Shown: positions 1 through 9,043, counted from the stretch's first letter. The stretch is 64,000 nt of DNA from Echinicola soli (GCF_006575665.1 NZ_CP041253.1:1989501-2053500); one strand, 5' to 3'. Notes: generated by a model from the letters alone, not told the origin. Made by a program: numbers and translations.

Positions 1-831
1 TGCCTGGTGGCCGACACCAAGGCCATGGGCTATCTTATGGTGGACGAGAGTACCATACGGGTATTGGACGGCGACAAGAAGGGCGCCTGCCATACAGGCT
101 ACTATTGGGTGTACCATAATCCCCTGGAAAAAACCGTACTGTTCGATTACCGGCCTACCCGGGGAAAGGAAGCCCCCAGTGCCATCCTGGAAAATTTTAA
201 GGGCTACCTGCAAAGTGACGGGTATGCCGTATATGAACACTACGCCGACAATAAGGAGGTCACCCACCTGGCCTGCTGGGCGCATGCCAGGCGGAAGTAC
301 TTTGAGGCCTTGGTGGAGAACAAAAAGCTGGCTTCCGAAGCCCTGGGCTTTATCGGCAAGCTCTACGATGTGGAAAGAAAGGCCAAGAAGCTGAACCTAT
401 CTGCCGAAGACCGTAAAAAGCTCCGTTTGGATGAGGCATTGCCGGTGATCAACAAAATGTCCGAATGGATCAAGAAGCAGCTGCCCAAGGCCCTGCCCAA
501 AAGCGAGCTGAGAAAAGCCCTGTTCTACTCGGCAAACAGATGGGCCGAGCTGTCCAACTACCTGTATGACGGGGAACTGGAGATCGACAACAACCCCGTA
601 GAGCGAGAAATCAGATCCATGGTGGTCGGCCGGAAGAACTACCTGTTTGCCGGTTCCCATAAAGCGGCCCAAAGGGCGGCCATGATCTATTCCTTCTTTG
701 GGATATGCAAGCTACATGACGTGAATCCCCAGCAGTGGCTCGAACATGCGCTGAGAAATATCATGACCATCAACCATAAAAACATCCGGGACTTATACCC
801 ACAAAACTTCAACCACACAACACGGGGTTAA
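1..831 (+). CDS. IS66 family transposase, C-terminal part (5' end outside window)
   Basis: The reading frame is open from the first base, so the gene begins before the window; about 276 residues remain. It encodes the DDE catalytic core of an IS66 transposase, which cuts and joins transposon ends. Candidate catalytic residues, numbered from base 7, are Asp13 (VDES), Asp71 (SDGY) and Glu199 (NNPVE). The ACWAHARRKYFE segment between them is typical of IS66, and the end (LHDVNPQQWLEHAL) matches the IS66 C-terminal domain. The stop lies 12 bp before the presumed right end of the element. The coding sequence is G/C-rich compared with the DNA to its right. IS66 elements usually also carry small tnpA/tnpB genes, which would lie upstream, outside the window. 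Confidence 0.93.
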   Translation, partial: CLVADTKAMGYLMVDESTIRVLDGDKKGACHTGYYWVYHNPLEKTVLFDYRPTRGKEAPSAILENFKGYLQSDGYAVYEHYADNKEVTHLACWAHARRKYFEALVENKKLASEALGFIGKLYDVERKAKKLNLSAEDRKKLRLDEALPVINKMSEWIKKQLPKALPKSELRKALFYSANRWAELSNYLYDGELEIDNNPVEREIRSMVVGRKNYLFAGSHKAAQRAAMIYSFFGICKLHDVNPQQWLEHALRNIMTINHKNIRDLYPQNFNHTTRG

Positions 832-843
832 TAGGGCGGTTAC
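824..843 (+). repeat. right terminal inverted repeat of the IS66 element
   Basis: Read on the opposite strand this end begins GTAACCGCCC, which resembles the GTAAnCG start of many IS66 termini. The DNA changes character right after base 843. The left end is outside the window, so the inverted repeat and the expected 8-bp target duplication (candidate 844-851) cannot be confirmed. Confidence 0.6.
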
Positions 844-844
844 G

Positions 845-1012
845 AACAATCCATATTATCAAATCAGGTACGATAACGTTTGTTGTTTGCCGCTCAAAAA
901 ATTCCTCTAAATGATTCATTTTACAGTGGACAAACAAAACAAGCAAGTGATCATCAGGGCAGTTTATAATACCAAACAAAATCCTAAAATCTGGACTAAA
1001 AGGGAAAAGTAA
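845..1012 (+). pseudogene. RelE/ParE-type toxin remnant cut by IS66
   Basis: Directly after the IS66 end, one frame reads like the second half of a RelE/ParE-family toxin: NPYYQIRYDNV, then LPLKKF, an in-frame TAA at 908-910, then MIHFTVD, VIIRAVYNTKQNPKIW and a final stop. IRYD, a buried IHF strand and a C-terminal AV(Y/F)NTxQNP are usual in this family. The N-terminal part is missing, presumably removed or displaced by the IS, and the internal stop adds to the damage. No antitoxin gene is visible to its right. I recognised it by pattern only; it is almost certainly non-functional. Confidence 0.6.
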
Positions 1013-1608
1013 TAGCATAAATTCCTTTGATATTCCTCAATTTCTAGCATAAAAAAATTATTGCTATTAAGTGCATTATGAATGCTGGCTCACGAAGTCC
1101 TCATTTCAAATGAGGATTAGCGCAATTTTTCAATATTAAAATCTTCCAATTTCCCAACCCTTAAAACTTTAAAAAACTCCCAATATCCTAACTTTTGTAA
1201 CCTTCCAACATTTTAACCCGGATTATACCTTAGGAATCGTAGTAGCCTGTCCTCCCGAAATCCTTCGGGACAGGCTGGCGGATATCGGAAAGAGCTGAAC
1301 GTGCAAGAAAATCAGTTGGTTTGGAGGAGTGAGCGTAGCACCGCTACGGTGTACCCTGTCTGGCCGCCAGGTAAATCCGAAAACTAAAGCGTAGCGGCTG
1401 ATTTTGAAGCAATTTCAGGTCGCAACACTTGTGCGCCGCGGCGTAGATAGGTTTCGGGTTTAACTTTTAAACCTGAACCCCATGATACTACAGGAAGGTA
1501 TTTCTGTTGAGGAAAGTAACTTTATCATTGGATGAAGAATTTGCGGCAACGATCACGGACTGTGGTCTGTGGACTGACAATAATTGCCAATTAGACCAAT
1601 GATTGACC
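1013..1608. other. gene-free stretch with palindromic elements
   Basis: No credible gene. It holds a 19-bp palindrome at 1098-1116 whose core (CTCATTTCAAATGAG) recurs in the perfect palindrome after the esterase gene at 28307-28343. An inverted repeat at 1244-1276 (AGCCTGTCC ... GGACAGGCT) belongs to the family of short palindromes scattered through the window. The rest is A/T-rich. Confidence 0.55.
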
Positions 1609-2055
1609 ATGTTTATAAAAAAGTATTACGAGGAGTTTGAACTTGAGGAGAGCAGGGAGACGCTTGGCCGGACCATCACCGAAACGGATATTGTGATGCA
1701 TGCTGGGCAGACGGGAGATTTTTTTCCCCACCACATGGATGCAGAATGGTGCAAAACCCAGCCGTTTAAAGTGCGTATTGCCCATGGAACCCTGATCTTT
1801 TCTGTGGCTGTGGGGATGACAGCACAGGTAATCAACGAAGTGGCCATGACCTATGGCTATGAAAGGCTCCGCTTTACCAAACCTGTTTTTATTGGTGATA
1901 CGATCCGTGTGAAGGTTTCGATAAAAGATAAAAAAGATCACAAAAGACCGCAATTTGGCCTTGTCACGGAGCTGGTGGAGGTGTTTAACCAGAAGGATGA
2001 ATTGGTAATGCTTTGTGAGCACATACTGCTCACTGAAAAGAAGGAGGTAGGCTGA
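1609..2055 (+). CDS. MaoC-family (hotdog-fold) acyl-CoA dehydratase
   Basis: A 148-residue single-hotdog protein of the MaoC / R-specific enoyl-CoA hydratase family, which adds or removes water on CoA-thioester substrates in the cytoplasm. The signature segment is [10 protein letters not shown] at residues 35-44; its Asp37 and His42 occupy the catalytic Asp/His spacing known in the family. RIAHG (56-60) is the second conserved block. I chose the ATG at 1609; an in-frame TTG at 1603 is the only nearby alternative. It precedes, by about 150 bp, a block with two CoA-transferases, so a shared pathway in which an organic acid is activated to a CoA ester and then hydrated or dehydrated is plausible. 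The substrate cannot be told from the sequence. Confidence 0.85.
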   Translation: MFIKKYYEEFELEESRETLGRTITETDIVMHAGQTGDFFPHHMDAEWCKTQPFKVRIAHGTLIFSVAVGMTAQVINEVAMTYGYERLRFTKPVFIGDTIRVKVSIKDKKDHKRPQFGLVTELVEVFNQKDELVMLCEHILLTEKKEVG

Positions 2056-2209
2056 TCCCGTTTAGGTAGTATTATACAGAGGATTGCTAAAAGCCAAAGA
2101 TGCAGAGAGTTTTTAGCCTAAGGAATTGCGCTTTTGACACGAGGCTTTCTGCTTTCATCTCAATCGAAACCAATTCAACAGGCCGACAAAAAATAAAAAT
2201 AACACAACC

Positions 2210-3373
2210 ATGGCAAAGAAAATATTAAAAGGAATGACCTGGGGGCATTCAAGGGGGATTTCTCCCTTGCAGGCGTTTGCCCAGCGGTTTAATCAGCTGT
2301 ATCCTGATACTGAAATACAATGGCGGCAGCGGACATTACAGGAGTTTGCTGATTATCCCATTGAGAAATTGACGGAGAGTTATGACCTGTTGATCATTGA
2401 CCATCCCTGGGTGGGCTGTGCGGCAGCGACCAATTGTGTGCTTCCGTTGGACGAGTATTTACCGGCGGATTTTTTGGCCAATCAGGCAGAAAACCATGTT
2501 GGTCGGTCACACCAGAGTTATCATTACGGAGGACACCAATGGGCGTTGGCGATCGATGCGGCTACACCGGTGCCGAGCTATAGGAAAGACTTGCTGGAAG
2601 AACAAAATGCGACAGTACCAAAGAGTTGGAATGAGGTAATGGCTTTGGCGAAGAAGGGGAAAGTGGCGGCTCCGGCCATTCCAATAGACCTGCTGATGAA
2701 CTTTTACATGTTTTGCCAGGCACATGGTCAGGAGCCTTTTCTCAGTAGCGAAGAGGTGATAGACAAAGACACAGGGCTGAAAGCATTGGAAACCATGAAG
2801 GCATTTTATAGTCTGTTGGACAGAAAATTGTTTGATGCCAATCCTATCAGGGTGGCGGAATACATGTCCATGGGGGATGATTATTGGTACTGCCCTTTTG
2901 CCTATGGCTATTCCAATTATGCCAGGGATGGCTATAGTAAGCATTTGTTGACCTATGGCAATTTAGTGGATTTTGCCCCCGGTAATAGATTAAGGAGCAC
3001 CATCGGAGGAACAGGACTGGCTGTTTCGGCCTTTAGTGAACACCAAGAGGAAGCATTGCTGTTTGCGCAAATGATCATGTCCGAAAAATACCAATCCACA
3101 GAGTATGTCCTCAATGGCGGCCAACCAGGCCATCGCAAAGCATGGCTCAGTGAACAGGCCAATGGCATCTCGCATAATTACTTCAAAAACACCTTGGAAT
3201 CCCTGGATGCTTCCTATATGCGTCCACGGTATAATGGTTACCTGCATTTTCAGGACCATGCAGGAGATCCTATCAGGGAATATATGATGGGGGCAGGAAG
3301 CCCAGAGACAGTCCTTGACCGCATCAATGAAATTTATCAAGTCTCCCAGCGACCTGTTGCCCATGAGTCCTGA
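2210..3373 (+). CDS. periplasmic-binding-fold (MalE-like) protein lacking a signal peptide
   Basis: 387 residues resembling extracellular solute-binding proteins of ABC importers (family 1): a beta-alpha start (KGMTWGHSRGISPLQAFAQRF), a YDLLIID strand, WNEVMALAKKGKV, and a C-terminal region with TGLAVSAFSEHQEEALLFAQ. Solute-binding proteins normally begin with a signal or lipoprotein peptide, but this one starts MAKKILKGMTWGHSRG with no hydrophobic segment, and no better upstream start exists in frame. No ABC permease or ATPase lies nearby. Its end overlaps the next CoA-transferase start by 11 bp, so they are translationally linked. It may have been recruited as a cytoplasmic ligand-binding or accessory subunit, but that is inference. 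Confidence 0.75.
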   Translation: MAKKILKGMTWGHSRGISPLQAFAQRFNQLYPDTEIQWRQRTLQEFADYPIEKLTESYDLLIIDHPWVGCAAATNCVLPLDEYLPADFLANQAENHVGRSHQSYHYGGHQWALAIDAATPVPSYRKDLLEEQNATVPKSWNEVMALAKKGKVAAPAIPIDLLMNFYMFCQAHGQEPFLSSEEVIDKDTGLKALETMKAFYSLLDRKLFDANPIRVAEYMSMGDDYWYCPFAYGYSNYARDGYSKHLLTYGNLVDFAPGNRLRSTIGGTGLAVSAFSEHQEEALLFAQMIMSEKYQSTEYVLNGGQPGHRKAWLSEQANGISHNYFKNTLESLDASYMRPRYNGYLHFQDHAGDPIREYMMGAGSPETVLDRINEIYQVSQRPVAHES

Positions 3374-4526
3374 AAACAAAAAAGGCCTCAAACGCTTGCC
3401 CCTGGAAGGAGTGATGGTACTAGAGTTTTGTCAGTACCTCTCAGGGCCTTCGGCGGGATTACGATTAGCAGACTTAGGTGCGCGGGTTATTAAGGTGGAA
3501 AATCCCGGTAAGGGAGATCTTTGCCGGATCTTACCCATCAAAAACCAATGGGTCGGGGAGGATTCCCTGCTATTTCATACCATTAACAGAAATAAAGAAA
3601 GCTATACGGCCAACTTGAAATCAGAAACTGAACAGGCCGGTGTAAAGCAGCTCATCCAAAAAGCGGATGTGCTGATGCACAATTTTCGCCCGGGGGTGAT
3701 GGAGAAACTGGGGCTGGGATACCAACAGGTAAAAGCCATCAATCCTGCCATAGTATTTGCTGAAATCAGTGGGTATGGAGAAGCAGGTCCCTGGGCAAAA
3801 AAGCCAGGGCAAGACCTGTTGCTACAGGCCATGAGTGGTTTGATGTACACCAGCGGCGACCAATCGCATGGCCCTGCGCCATTTGGATTGGCGATCGGTG
3901 ACATGTTATGTGGTGCGCAGGCGGTGCAAGGGATTTTGGCAGGTTTGGTGCATCGGAAGAGGACAGGTAAAGGCAGCCGAATTACATTGAGTTTGCTGGA
4001 GTCCTTATTGGATATGCAGTTTGAGGTGCTGACGACCTACTTTGCCAGTGGAAAGCGACCGCTTCGGTCAGCGGTGAACAATGCGCACCCTCTATTGGGT
4101 GCACCTTACGGGGTTTATCCCACCAAGGACAGTCACTTGGCCATTGCGATGATCCCCATTTGGCCACTTCGGGAGGCATTGGATTGTGCCGGTCTGGAGG
4201 AGTTTGATCAGTCGAAGGTGTTTTCGCATCGCGACGAGATCAAGCAGGTATTGGCTGATTATCTCAAGACCGAAACGACCGATCATTGGTTGACAAAACT
4301 CAGAGAAAGTGGCCTTTGGGCCATGGATGTAAAGGATTGGAAAGCACTCAAGAAAACGGAAGGCTATCAACATGCGCGGCTGGAACAGGAACTTAAATTG
4401 GCCGATGGGCAGCGCATCCGCACCACCCGTTGTCCGATCCAGATCGATGGGGAGGTGCTTTTCAGTGAAAGACCTGCTCCGGGATTGGGAGAACATACAG
4501 CATCGATTAAAGAGGAATTTAAGTGA
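3363..4526 (+). CDS. class III CoA-transferase (CaiB/BaiF family), copy 1
   Basis: 387 residues from the ATG at 3363; an upstream TTG at 3315 would overlap the previous gene much more. Family III CoA-transferases move CoA between carboxylic acids through an aspartyl-CoA adduct. Visible family blocks are FCQYLSGPSAGLRLADLGA near the N-terminus, ARVIKVE, MHNFRPGVMEKLGL, EISGYG and a PGQDLLLQAMSGL block. The expected catalytic Asp sits in AIGDMLCG near residue 180, followed by AVQGILAGLVHR. A close paralogue follows 296 bp downstream, so the pair may act as two specificities or as a heteromer. The acid substrate is unknown. Confidence 0.9.
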   Translation: MSPENKKGLKRLPLEGVMVLEFCQYLSGPSAGLRLADLGARVIKVENPGKGDLCRILPIKNQWVGEDSLLFHTINRNKESYTANLKSETEQAGVKQLIQKADVLMHNFRPGVMEKLGLGYQQVKAINPAIVFAEISGYGEAGPWAKKPGQDLLLQAMSGLMYTSGDQSHGPAPFGLAIGDMLCGAQAVQGILAGLVHRKRTGKGSRITLSLLESLLDMQFEVLTTYFASGKRPLRSAVNNAHPLLGAPYGVYPTKDSHLAIAMIPIWPLREALDCAGLEEFDQSKVFSHRDEIKQVLADYLKTETTDHWLTKLRESGLWAMDVKDWKALKKTEGYQHARLEQELKLADGQRIRTTRCPIQIDGEVLFSERPAPGLGEHTASIKEEFK

Positions 4527-4822
4527 TCTTATAGCACGCAGATGACACTGATGAAGCAGATAACGCAGCATCCATTTTGGTGGCCATACTGCCGATCGTC
4601 GACCAATAACTCAATAACCAGTAACGATTAATCAGTAACCAATAACTTACCATGCAATTACAACAAAGAATCCACGCTCCCCTAACCCCTAAAGGGGCAA
4701 CCTGTCCACGCAGGAATAAGGGTCAGAAAGGAGTATGTAGCTACCACCGAACAGTGGACTGCGGACAGTAGACTGTCGACCGATAACCCAATAACCAGTA
4801 ACGATTAACCAATAACTCACCC
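4527..4822. repeat. intergenic direct repeat: duplicated leader of the second CoA-transferase gene
   Basis: The roughly 50 bp before the second CoA-transferase, up to and including CATGCAATTAC (4779-4832), occur a second time at 4601-4660, again ending in CCATGCAATTAC but followed by a non-coding sequence. Between the copies lies a short element with a CCCCTAACCCCTAAAGGGG palindrome. The arrangement looks like a small insertion or slippage duplication that separated an old start site from its gene. Confidence 0.65.
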
Positions 4823-5974
4823 ATGCAATTACTAGAAGGAATAACAGTCATCGATTTTTCCCAGTTTTTGTCAGGGCCATCGGCGAGCCTGCGGCTGGCG
4901 GACCTGGGAGCCAGAGTGATCAAAGTAGAGAAACCCGGGACAGGAGACATTTGCCGGCAACTGTATGTGTCTGAAGTGAAAATTGCGGAGGAGTCCACCA
5001 TTTTCCATACCATCAACAGAAACAAGGAGAGTTTCACCGCGGATCTGAAAGATCCTGAAGATCAAAAAGTCATTTGGAAGCTGATCCAAAAGGCCGATGT
5101 GGTGATGCATAATTTCCGTCCCGGCGTGATGAAGCGATTGGGGTTTGATCATTCATCGGTAAAAGCGCGGTTTCCCCAGGTGATCTATGCTGAAATCAGC
5201 GGCTACGGCCAGGATGGGCCGTGGGAAGGGTTGCCTGGCCAGGACTTGTTGTTGCAGGCATTGACAGGCCTACCTTATCTCAATGGGGAACAGGACAAGG
5301 CGCCGGTGCCAATGGGGATTTCTGTGGTGGATATTCTGGCAGGTACCCAATTGGCACAAGGAATTCTGGCCGCCCTTTACCGCAAAGAGGAAACTGGGCA
5401 GGGAGCCTTGGTGCAGGTAAGCATGCTGGAATCGGCTATGGATTTCCAGTTTGAGGTATTTACCACATTCCTGAATGACGGCGAGGAGCTTCCCCAGCGA
5501 AGTAAGGCCAATCATGGTCATTGCTATGTGGCCGCACCATATGGAGTTTATGCTACCGCAGACAGTTATTTGGCTTTGGCCATGGGGAATATATTGACAT
5601 TGGGGGAGTTATTGGGCTGTGAAGAACTTGCCGTCTTTGCCGATCCCAAAAGCTGGTTTGATCAGCGGGATGAAATCAAGGCTTTGCTGGCTGAACATTT
5701 GACCAATCAAGATACGCAGCACTGGCTGGATATTTTAGAACCTGCGGATATTTGGTGTGCGAAAGTGCTGGACATGGAAGCGATGATGGAAGAAGATGGA
5801 TATCAAGTCCTAGAGATGGAGATGGAGGTGAAAACCACCAAGGGTGATCGAATCAAAACCACCCGTTGTCCTATCCGGGTCAATGGTCAGGGACTGAAAT
5901 CCGAAAGAGGAGCCCCTTTTCTGGGAGAGCATAATGACGCTATTGTTCGTGAATTTGGCTTGGATGCCCGGTGA
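4823..5974 (+). CDS. class III CoA-transferase (CaiB/BaiF family), copy 2
   Basis: 383 residues, clearly paralogous to the preceding CoA-transferase throughout: FSQFLSGPSASLRLADLGA, ARVIKVEKPGTGDICR, MHNFRPGVMKRLG, EISGYGQDGPW, GQDLLLQALTGL. The catalytic aspartate is expected in SVVDILAG near residue 175, where copy 1 has AIGDMLCG. Both proteins end with TTRCPI and GEH blocks. Start ATG at 4823 lies in the second copy of the duplicated leader. With the MaoC protein and the binding-fold protein it likely forms a short organic-acid degradation module. Confidence 0.9.
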   Translation: MQLLEGITVIDFSQFLSGPSASLRLADLGARVIKVEKPGTGDICRQLYVSEVKIAEESTIFHTINRNKESFTADLKDPEDQKVIWKLIQKADVVMHNFRPGVMKRLGFDHSSVKARFPQVIYAEISGYGQDGPWEGLPGQDLLLQALTGLPYLNGEQDKAPVPMGISVVDILAGTQLAQGILAALYRKEETGQGALVQVSMLESAMDFQFEVFTTFLNDGEELPQRSKANHGHCYVAAPYGVYATADSYLALAMGNILTLGELLGCEELAVFADPKSWFDQRDEIKALLAEHLTNQDTQHWLDILEPADIWCAKVLDMEAMMEEDGYQVLEMEMEVKTTKGDRIKTTRCPIRVNGQGLKSERGAPFLGEHNDAIVREFGLDAR

Positions 5975-6244
5975 TGAAGTATGAAGGGGGAAGTACGAAG
6001 ATAGAAGTACGAGGTACAAAGTAGGAAGATAGAGTAAAGAGCCAAGAGTAAAAAAGTAAGACAAAAGATATCAAGTGTAAGAGGGGAGTATTATGAAAGA
6101 GCAAAATACTAAGAGGGATGATAGCAGAAATAGACACGGCTTGCACTAACCCCCTAGGGGTGAAATCCCTCGTTACCCGTCGTGGCGTATCAGAGACAGC
6201 GGGACAACAGAGGAAGGATGACGAAGCAATTCCTAGTCCTTTCC

Positions 6245-6346
6245 CGTCACTGCGAGGAAGTATAGCCTGTCCCGAGCTATGGGGAACGCGGCAGTCCCGT
6301 CTTAAGAATACGAGATTGCTTCCTCCCTCCGGTTGTTGCAATGACG
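6245..6346. repeat. imperfect-palindrome element of the CGTCATTGCGA family
   Basis: About 100 bp beginning CGTCACTGCGAG and ending TTGCAATGACG, so the ends are inverted repeats. Inside are a second short palindrome (CCTGTCCCGAGC...) and the phrase CTTAAGAATACGAGATTGCTTC that recurs in other copies (for example 10564-10642). The rest of the 5975-6378 gap holds low-complexity A/G-rich DNA and no gene. Confidence 0.7.
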
Positions 6347-6378
6347 CGTTTATGTAATATTTTGATTAAAGAAAAGCA

Positions 6379-7230
6379 ATGAACATTATAGATACACATA
6401 TTCACATTTGGGATTTTGAGAAGGCAGCATATAGCTGGCTGGAAAATGACACTTCTATCCTGAATCAAAATTACCAATTGGAAGACCTTGAGGTGGAGCG
6501 GAAAGCAGCAGGTGTGACCACCGGTATACTGGTCCAGGCAGCCAATAATTTTGAGGATACCAACTGGATGCTGGAAGTGGCTGCTGCCAATGACTGGATC
6601 AAGGGAGTGGTGGGTTGGTTGCCTTTGATGGATCCTGCGGCGACAGCAAAGGCTTTGGAAGACCATTATCTTAACAACCCCTATTTCAGTGGTGTGCGTC
6701 ACCTTATCCATGACGAGTCAGATCCAAAGTGGTTGTTGCAGCCAGCAGTGCTGGAAAGTTTACAGCTTTTGGCCGATCATAACCTTACTTATGATTTGGT
6801 GGGCGTACTGCCGGAACACATTGATACTGCACTAAAGGTGGCCGAAAAAATTTCCGATCTGAAAATGGTCTTTGATCACCTGAATCAACCACCGATCAAG
6901 GAGGGGCTACATTTTGGCGAGTGGGGCAATAAAATGCGCGAGGCTGCAGAGCATCCACAATTCCATGTCAAAATCTCAGGGATGGGCACTACTTCGGGAA
7001 AGCCTTTCGAATGGGGACGGTATGATATTCTGCCTTATGTCGAATTTGTACTGGACACTTTTGGGATGCAGCGTTGCTTTTGTGGAGGAGACTGGCCCGT
7101 GTCCCTACTGGCAGGAAGCTATGAATATTCCTGGAAACGCTATCGGGAAGTGTTGGATACCCTTTTGTATGAAAAGGAGCAGTCCAAGGTGTTGTACGGG
7201 AATGGGCTGGAATTTTATGGGATCAAATGA
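6379..7230 (+). CDS. amidohydrolase-2 family TIM-barrel hydrolase, probably a sugar lactonase
   Basis: 283 residues of the amidohydrolase-related family (COG3618), to which L-fuconolactonase and L-rhamnono-1,4-lactonase belong. Metal and catalytic positions are visible: DTHIHIWD with His7 and His9, FDHLNQP with His167, KISG with Lys198, and the terminal GGDWPV with Asp238. These enzymes open sugar-acid lactones in the cytoplasm. Being near a rhamnose-type transporter, a sugar dehydrogenase-like protein and a kinase, a lactonase role in sugar-acid catabolism is likely. The start is a clear ATG followed directly by the conserved beta-strand. Confidence 0.85.
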   Translation: MNIIDTHIHIWDFEKAAYSWLENDTSILNQNYQLEDLEVERKAAGVTTGILVQAANNFEDTNWMLEVAAANDWIKGVVGWLPLMDPAATAKALEDHYLNNPYFSGVRHLIHDESDPKWLLQPAVLESLQLLADHNLTYDLVGVLPEHIDTALKVAEKISDLKMVFDHLNQPPIKEGLHFGEWGNKMREAAEHPQFHVKISGMGTTSGKPFEWGRYDILPYVEFVLDTFGMQRCFCGGDWPVSLLAGSYEYSWKRYREVLDTLLYEKEQSKVLYGNGLEFYGIK

Positions 7231-7376
7231 GGGTAGAGAGTATCAAGTAGTGAGCTATGAGTATTGAGACATGAGAATAACGTCCCCGAAAGTTTCGGGG
7301 CAGGTTATTTCGAACGCAGAGCAAGGGAGTGAAGTAATCTCCTTCTCTTTAGACGAGACTGCCTCATCGTTCCTCC

Positions 7377-7451
7377 CTGCTTGGCTTCAGACAAGCCTGC
7401 TTGGCTTCAGACAAGTCTGTTTGGCACCAGACAAGCCTGCTTGGTCACAGC
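7377..7451 (+). repeat. tandem 20-bp repeat (about 3.7 units)
   Basis: Units read CCTGCTTGGCTTCAGACAAG with small changes at 7377, 7397, 7417 and a partial unit at 7437. The same family occurs at 33777-33838 and, as 22-bp units, at 44388-44495. Each unit can pair with the next, so the array can fold into hairpins. Confidence 0.85.
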
Positions 7452-7590
7452 TCTCGCTATAGCAAAAGTCCGGAGGAGTTTGAAAGGAATTGGTCAACAC
7501 TTTCATCTAATGAAAGATCAATTATTACTATGGTTTGACAATGAAATCTAATAATTAATCCGGTCAACTATAATCAGGGAAGTACAATTT

Positions 7591-7668
7591 GTTCCTCCCC
7601 GCCGCGGTGGGGAGGTTAGGTGGGATAGTGCAGATATTAAAAATATAAGGTTGAGTCGGGAGACTCAG
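7591..7668 (+). repeat. dispersed 78-bp element, copy 1
   Basis: Begins with a hairpin (CCTCCCCGCCGCGGTGGGGAGG is cut short here to its arms CCTCCCC and GGGGAGG) and ends GAGTCGGGAGACTC. A second copy is at 22906-22983, in the gap before the GH106 gene. Confidence 0.75.
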
Positions 7669-8008
7669 TCTTTGTGCTCCCGCGTCAGAGCCGGCGGGAC
7701 AACGCTAAGACGTGGTTGTACCGGGGAGTAGAGAATAGCTATATGCTAAACTTGAGATTTAGCAGGGTATGATTATATAATCCCAGCGGAGTGTAAGATC
7801 CATCGCCACGGGTTTTAACCCCTGGAAAAGAAGGTTTGTCCCAGCGTTTATGGAAATTATTATAGTAAATTATTTAAAATCAGTTAATTATATACGGTAA
7901 AGAAGAGTGTAGAGACGAAAGATAGGAGCTGATGGCTGCCCCAACGCGTGATCTTAGGAATCTTTTAATTTTTCAATCTTCAAATCTTTAAATTTAAAAT
8001 AACCTAAA

Positions 8009-9043
8009 ATGAGTGTAATTGGTGGAGTAATGTTTCATGCTGTGGGGGCTTCCTTTGCGGCACTTTGTTATACGCCGCAAAAAAAAGTGACCAATTGGTC
8101 CTGGCAGACGTATTGGTTGGCACAGGCATTTTTCTGCTGGTTTCTACTGCCGATAGTGGGAGCTTGGTTGACGATTCCTGAGCTGATGAAAGTATTGGAA
8201 GAGGCTCCGACAGATGCAATGTGGAAGGCCTTTGGTTTAGGAATGGCTTATGGTGTAGGAGGTACCGCATTTGGCATTGCCATTCGTTATATTGGTTTTT
8301 CGCTTACCTATGCCATTTCGATTGGGATTTCTTGTGTCGTAGGTACTTTACTGCCTCCTTTGGTGAAGGGAGAATTGTCGGCGGTACTACAGCAGGAAGG
8401 TGCCAGCTGGATTGTGATCGGAATGGTCTTAGGAGTGCTTGGGATAGCGCTGTGTGGACTGGCAGGACGGTACAAGGAATTGGACTTGGCCAAGCTCGAC
8501 AAGAGCGCTGAATCCAATTTTTCAGTTTCGAAAGGATTGCCCCTTTGTATTTTGGCGGGAGTGCTTTCTGCCTTGTATGGGTTTTCCATTGACCAGGGTC
8601 AGCCCATCGCAGATGTTGCCGTGAAATACGGTGCAGGAGGCTTTCAGAGCAATGTGATCTATATTTTTTCCAATACGGGAGCATTTATCGTGACCCTCGC
8701 TTATTGCCTGTCGCTTCACCGGAAGCAGAGGACGTTCGGGGAATTCACCGAGAGGGCCAAATCTCCTTTGACCAAAAATTACCTGTTTGCCATCATGACG
8801 GGGCTAATGTGGTATTCGCAGTTTTTCTTTTATGGATTGGGGCATGTCCAGATGGGAGATTATAAGTTTACCAGTTGGGCGGTACACATGATTATGCTGG
8901 TGATGTTCAGCACCGTGGCAGGGCTAGTGATGAAAGAATGGATTCATGCCAAAGGCAAAACGATTTGGGCCTTGGTGTTGGCCTTGGCGGTATTGCTGGT
9001 TGCTGTCTTGGCACTGACAGTGGGGAATGCCATCGGAGGGTAG
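8009..9043 (+). CDS. rhaT: RhaT-family L-rhamnose/H+ symporter
   Basis: 344 residues with about ten membrane segments, typical of the RhaT branch of the drug/metabolite transporter superfamily, which imports L-rhamnose with protons across the inner membrane. The early GGVMFHAVGASFAALCYTPQ, GLGMAYGVGGTAFGIAIRY and a charged loop near residue 160 fit the family. It starts with a clear ATG. Downstream GH106 and GH127 enzymes that would release rhamnose or arabinofuranose from pectin side chains make a deoxy-sugar transport role coherent. No rhaA/B/D isomerase, kinase or aldolase gene lies in the window, so the true substrate may be another sugar or sugar acid. Confidence 0.85.
   Translation: MSVIGGVMFHAVGASFAALCYTPQKKVTNWSWQTYWLAQAFFCWFLLPIVGAWLTIPELMKVLEEAPTDAMWKAFGLGMAYGVGGTAFGIAIRYIGFSLTYAISIGISCVVGTLLPPLVKGELSAVLQQEGASWIVIGMVLGVLGIALCGLAGRYKELDLAKLDKSAESNFSVSKGLPLCILAGVLSALYGFSIDQGQPIADVAVKYGAGGFQSNVIYIFSNTGAFIVTLAYCLSLHRKQRTFGEFTERAKSPLTKNYLFAIMTGLMWYSQFFFYGLGHVQMGDYKFTSWAVHMIMLVMFSTVAGLVMKEWIHAKGKTIWALVLALAVLLVAVLALTVGNAIGG

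Larger units (their letters stand above)
7231..8008. other. gene-free stretch with repeats
   Basis: No credible gene in about 780 bp. It contains a tandem 20-bp repeat (7377-7451), a dispersed element (7591-7668) and several GTCCCGAAAG/CTTTCGGGAC-type palindromes (for example around 7282-7304). An apparent small frame at 7271-7462 is composed of these repeats. Confidence 0.6.

Noticed and set aside
809..1018. Minus-strand frame across the IS66 end
   Set aside because: It crosses the IS boundary and is antisense to the toxin remnant, which explains the DNA better.
6118..6357. A 79-codon + strand gene
   Set aside because: It lies inside a CGTCACTGCGA-type repeat element and similar frames occur in other copies of the element.
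7271..7462. A small + strand gene
   Set aside because: The frame is built from palindromic DNA and the 20-bp tandem repeat.
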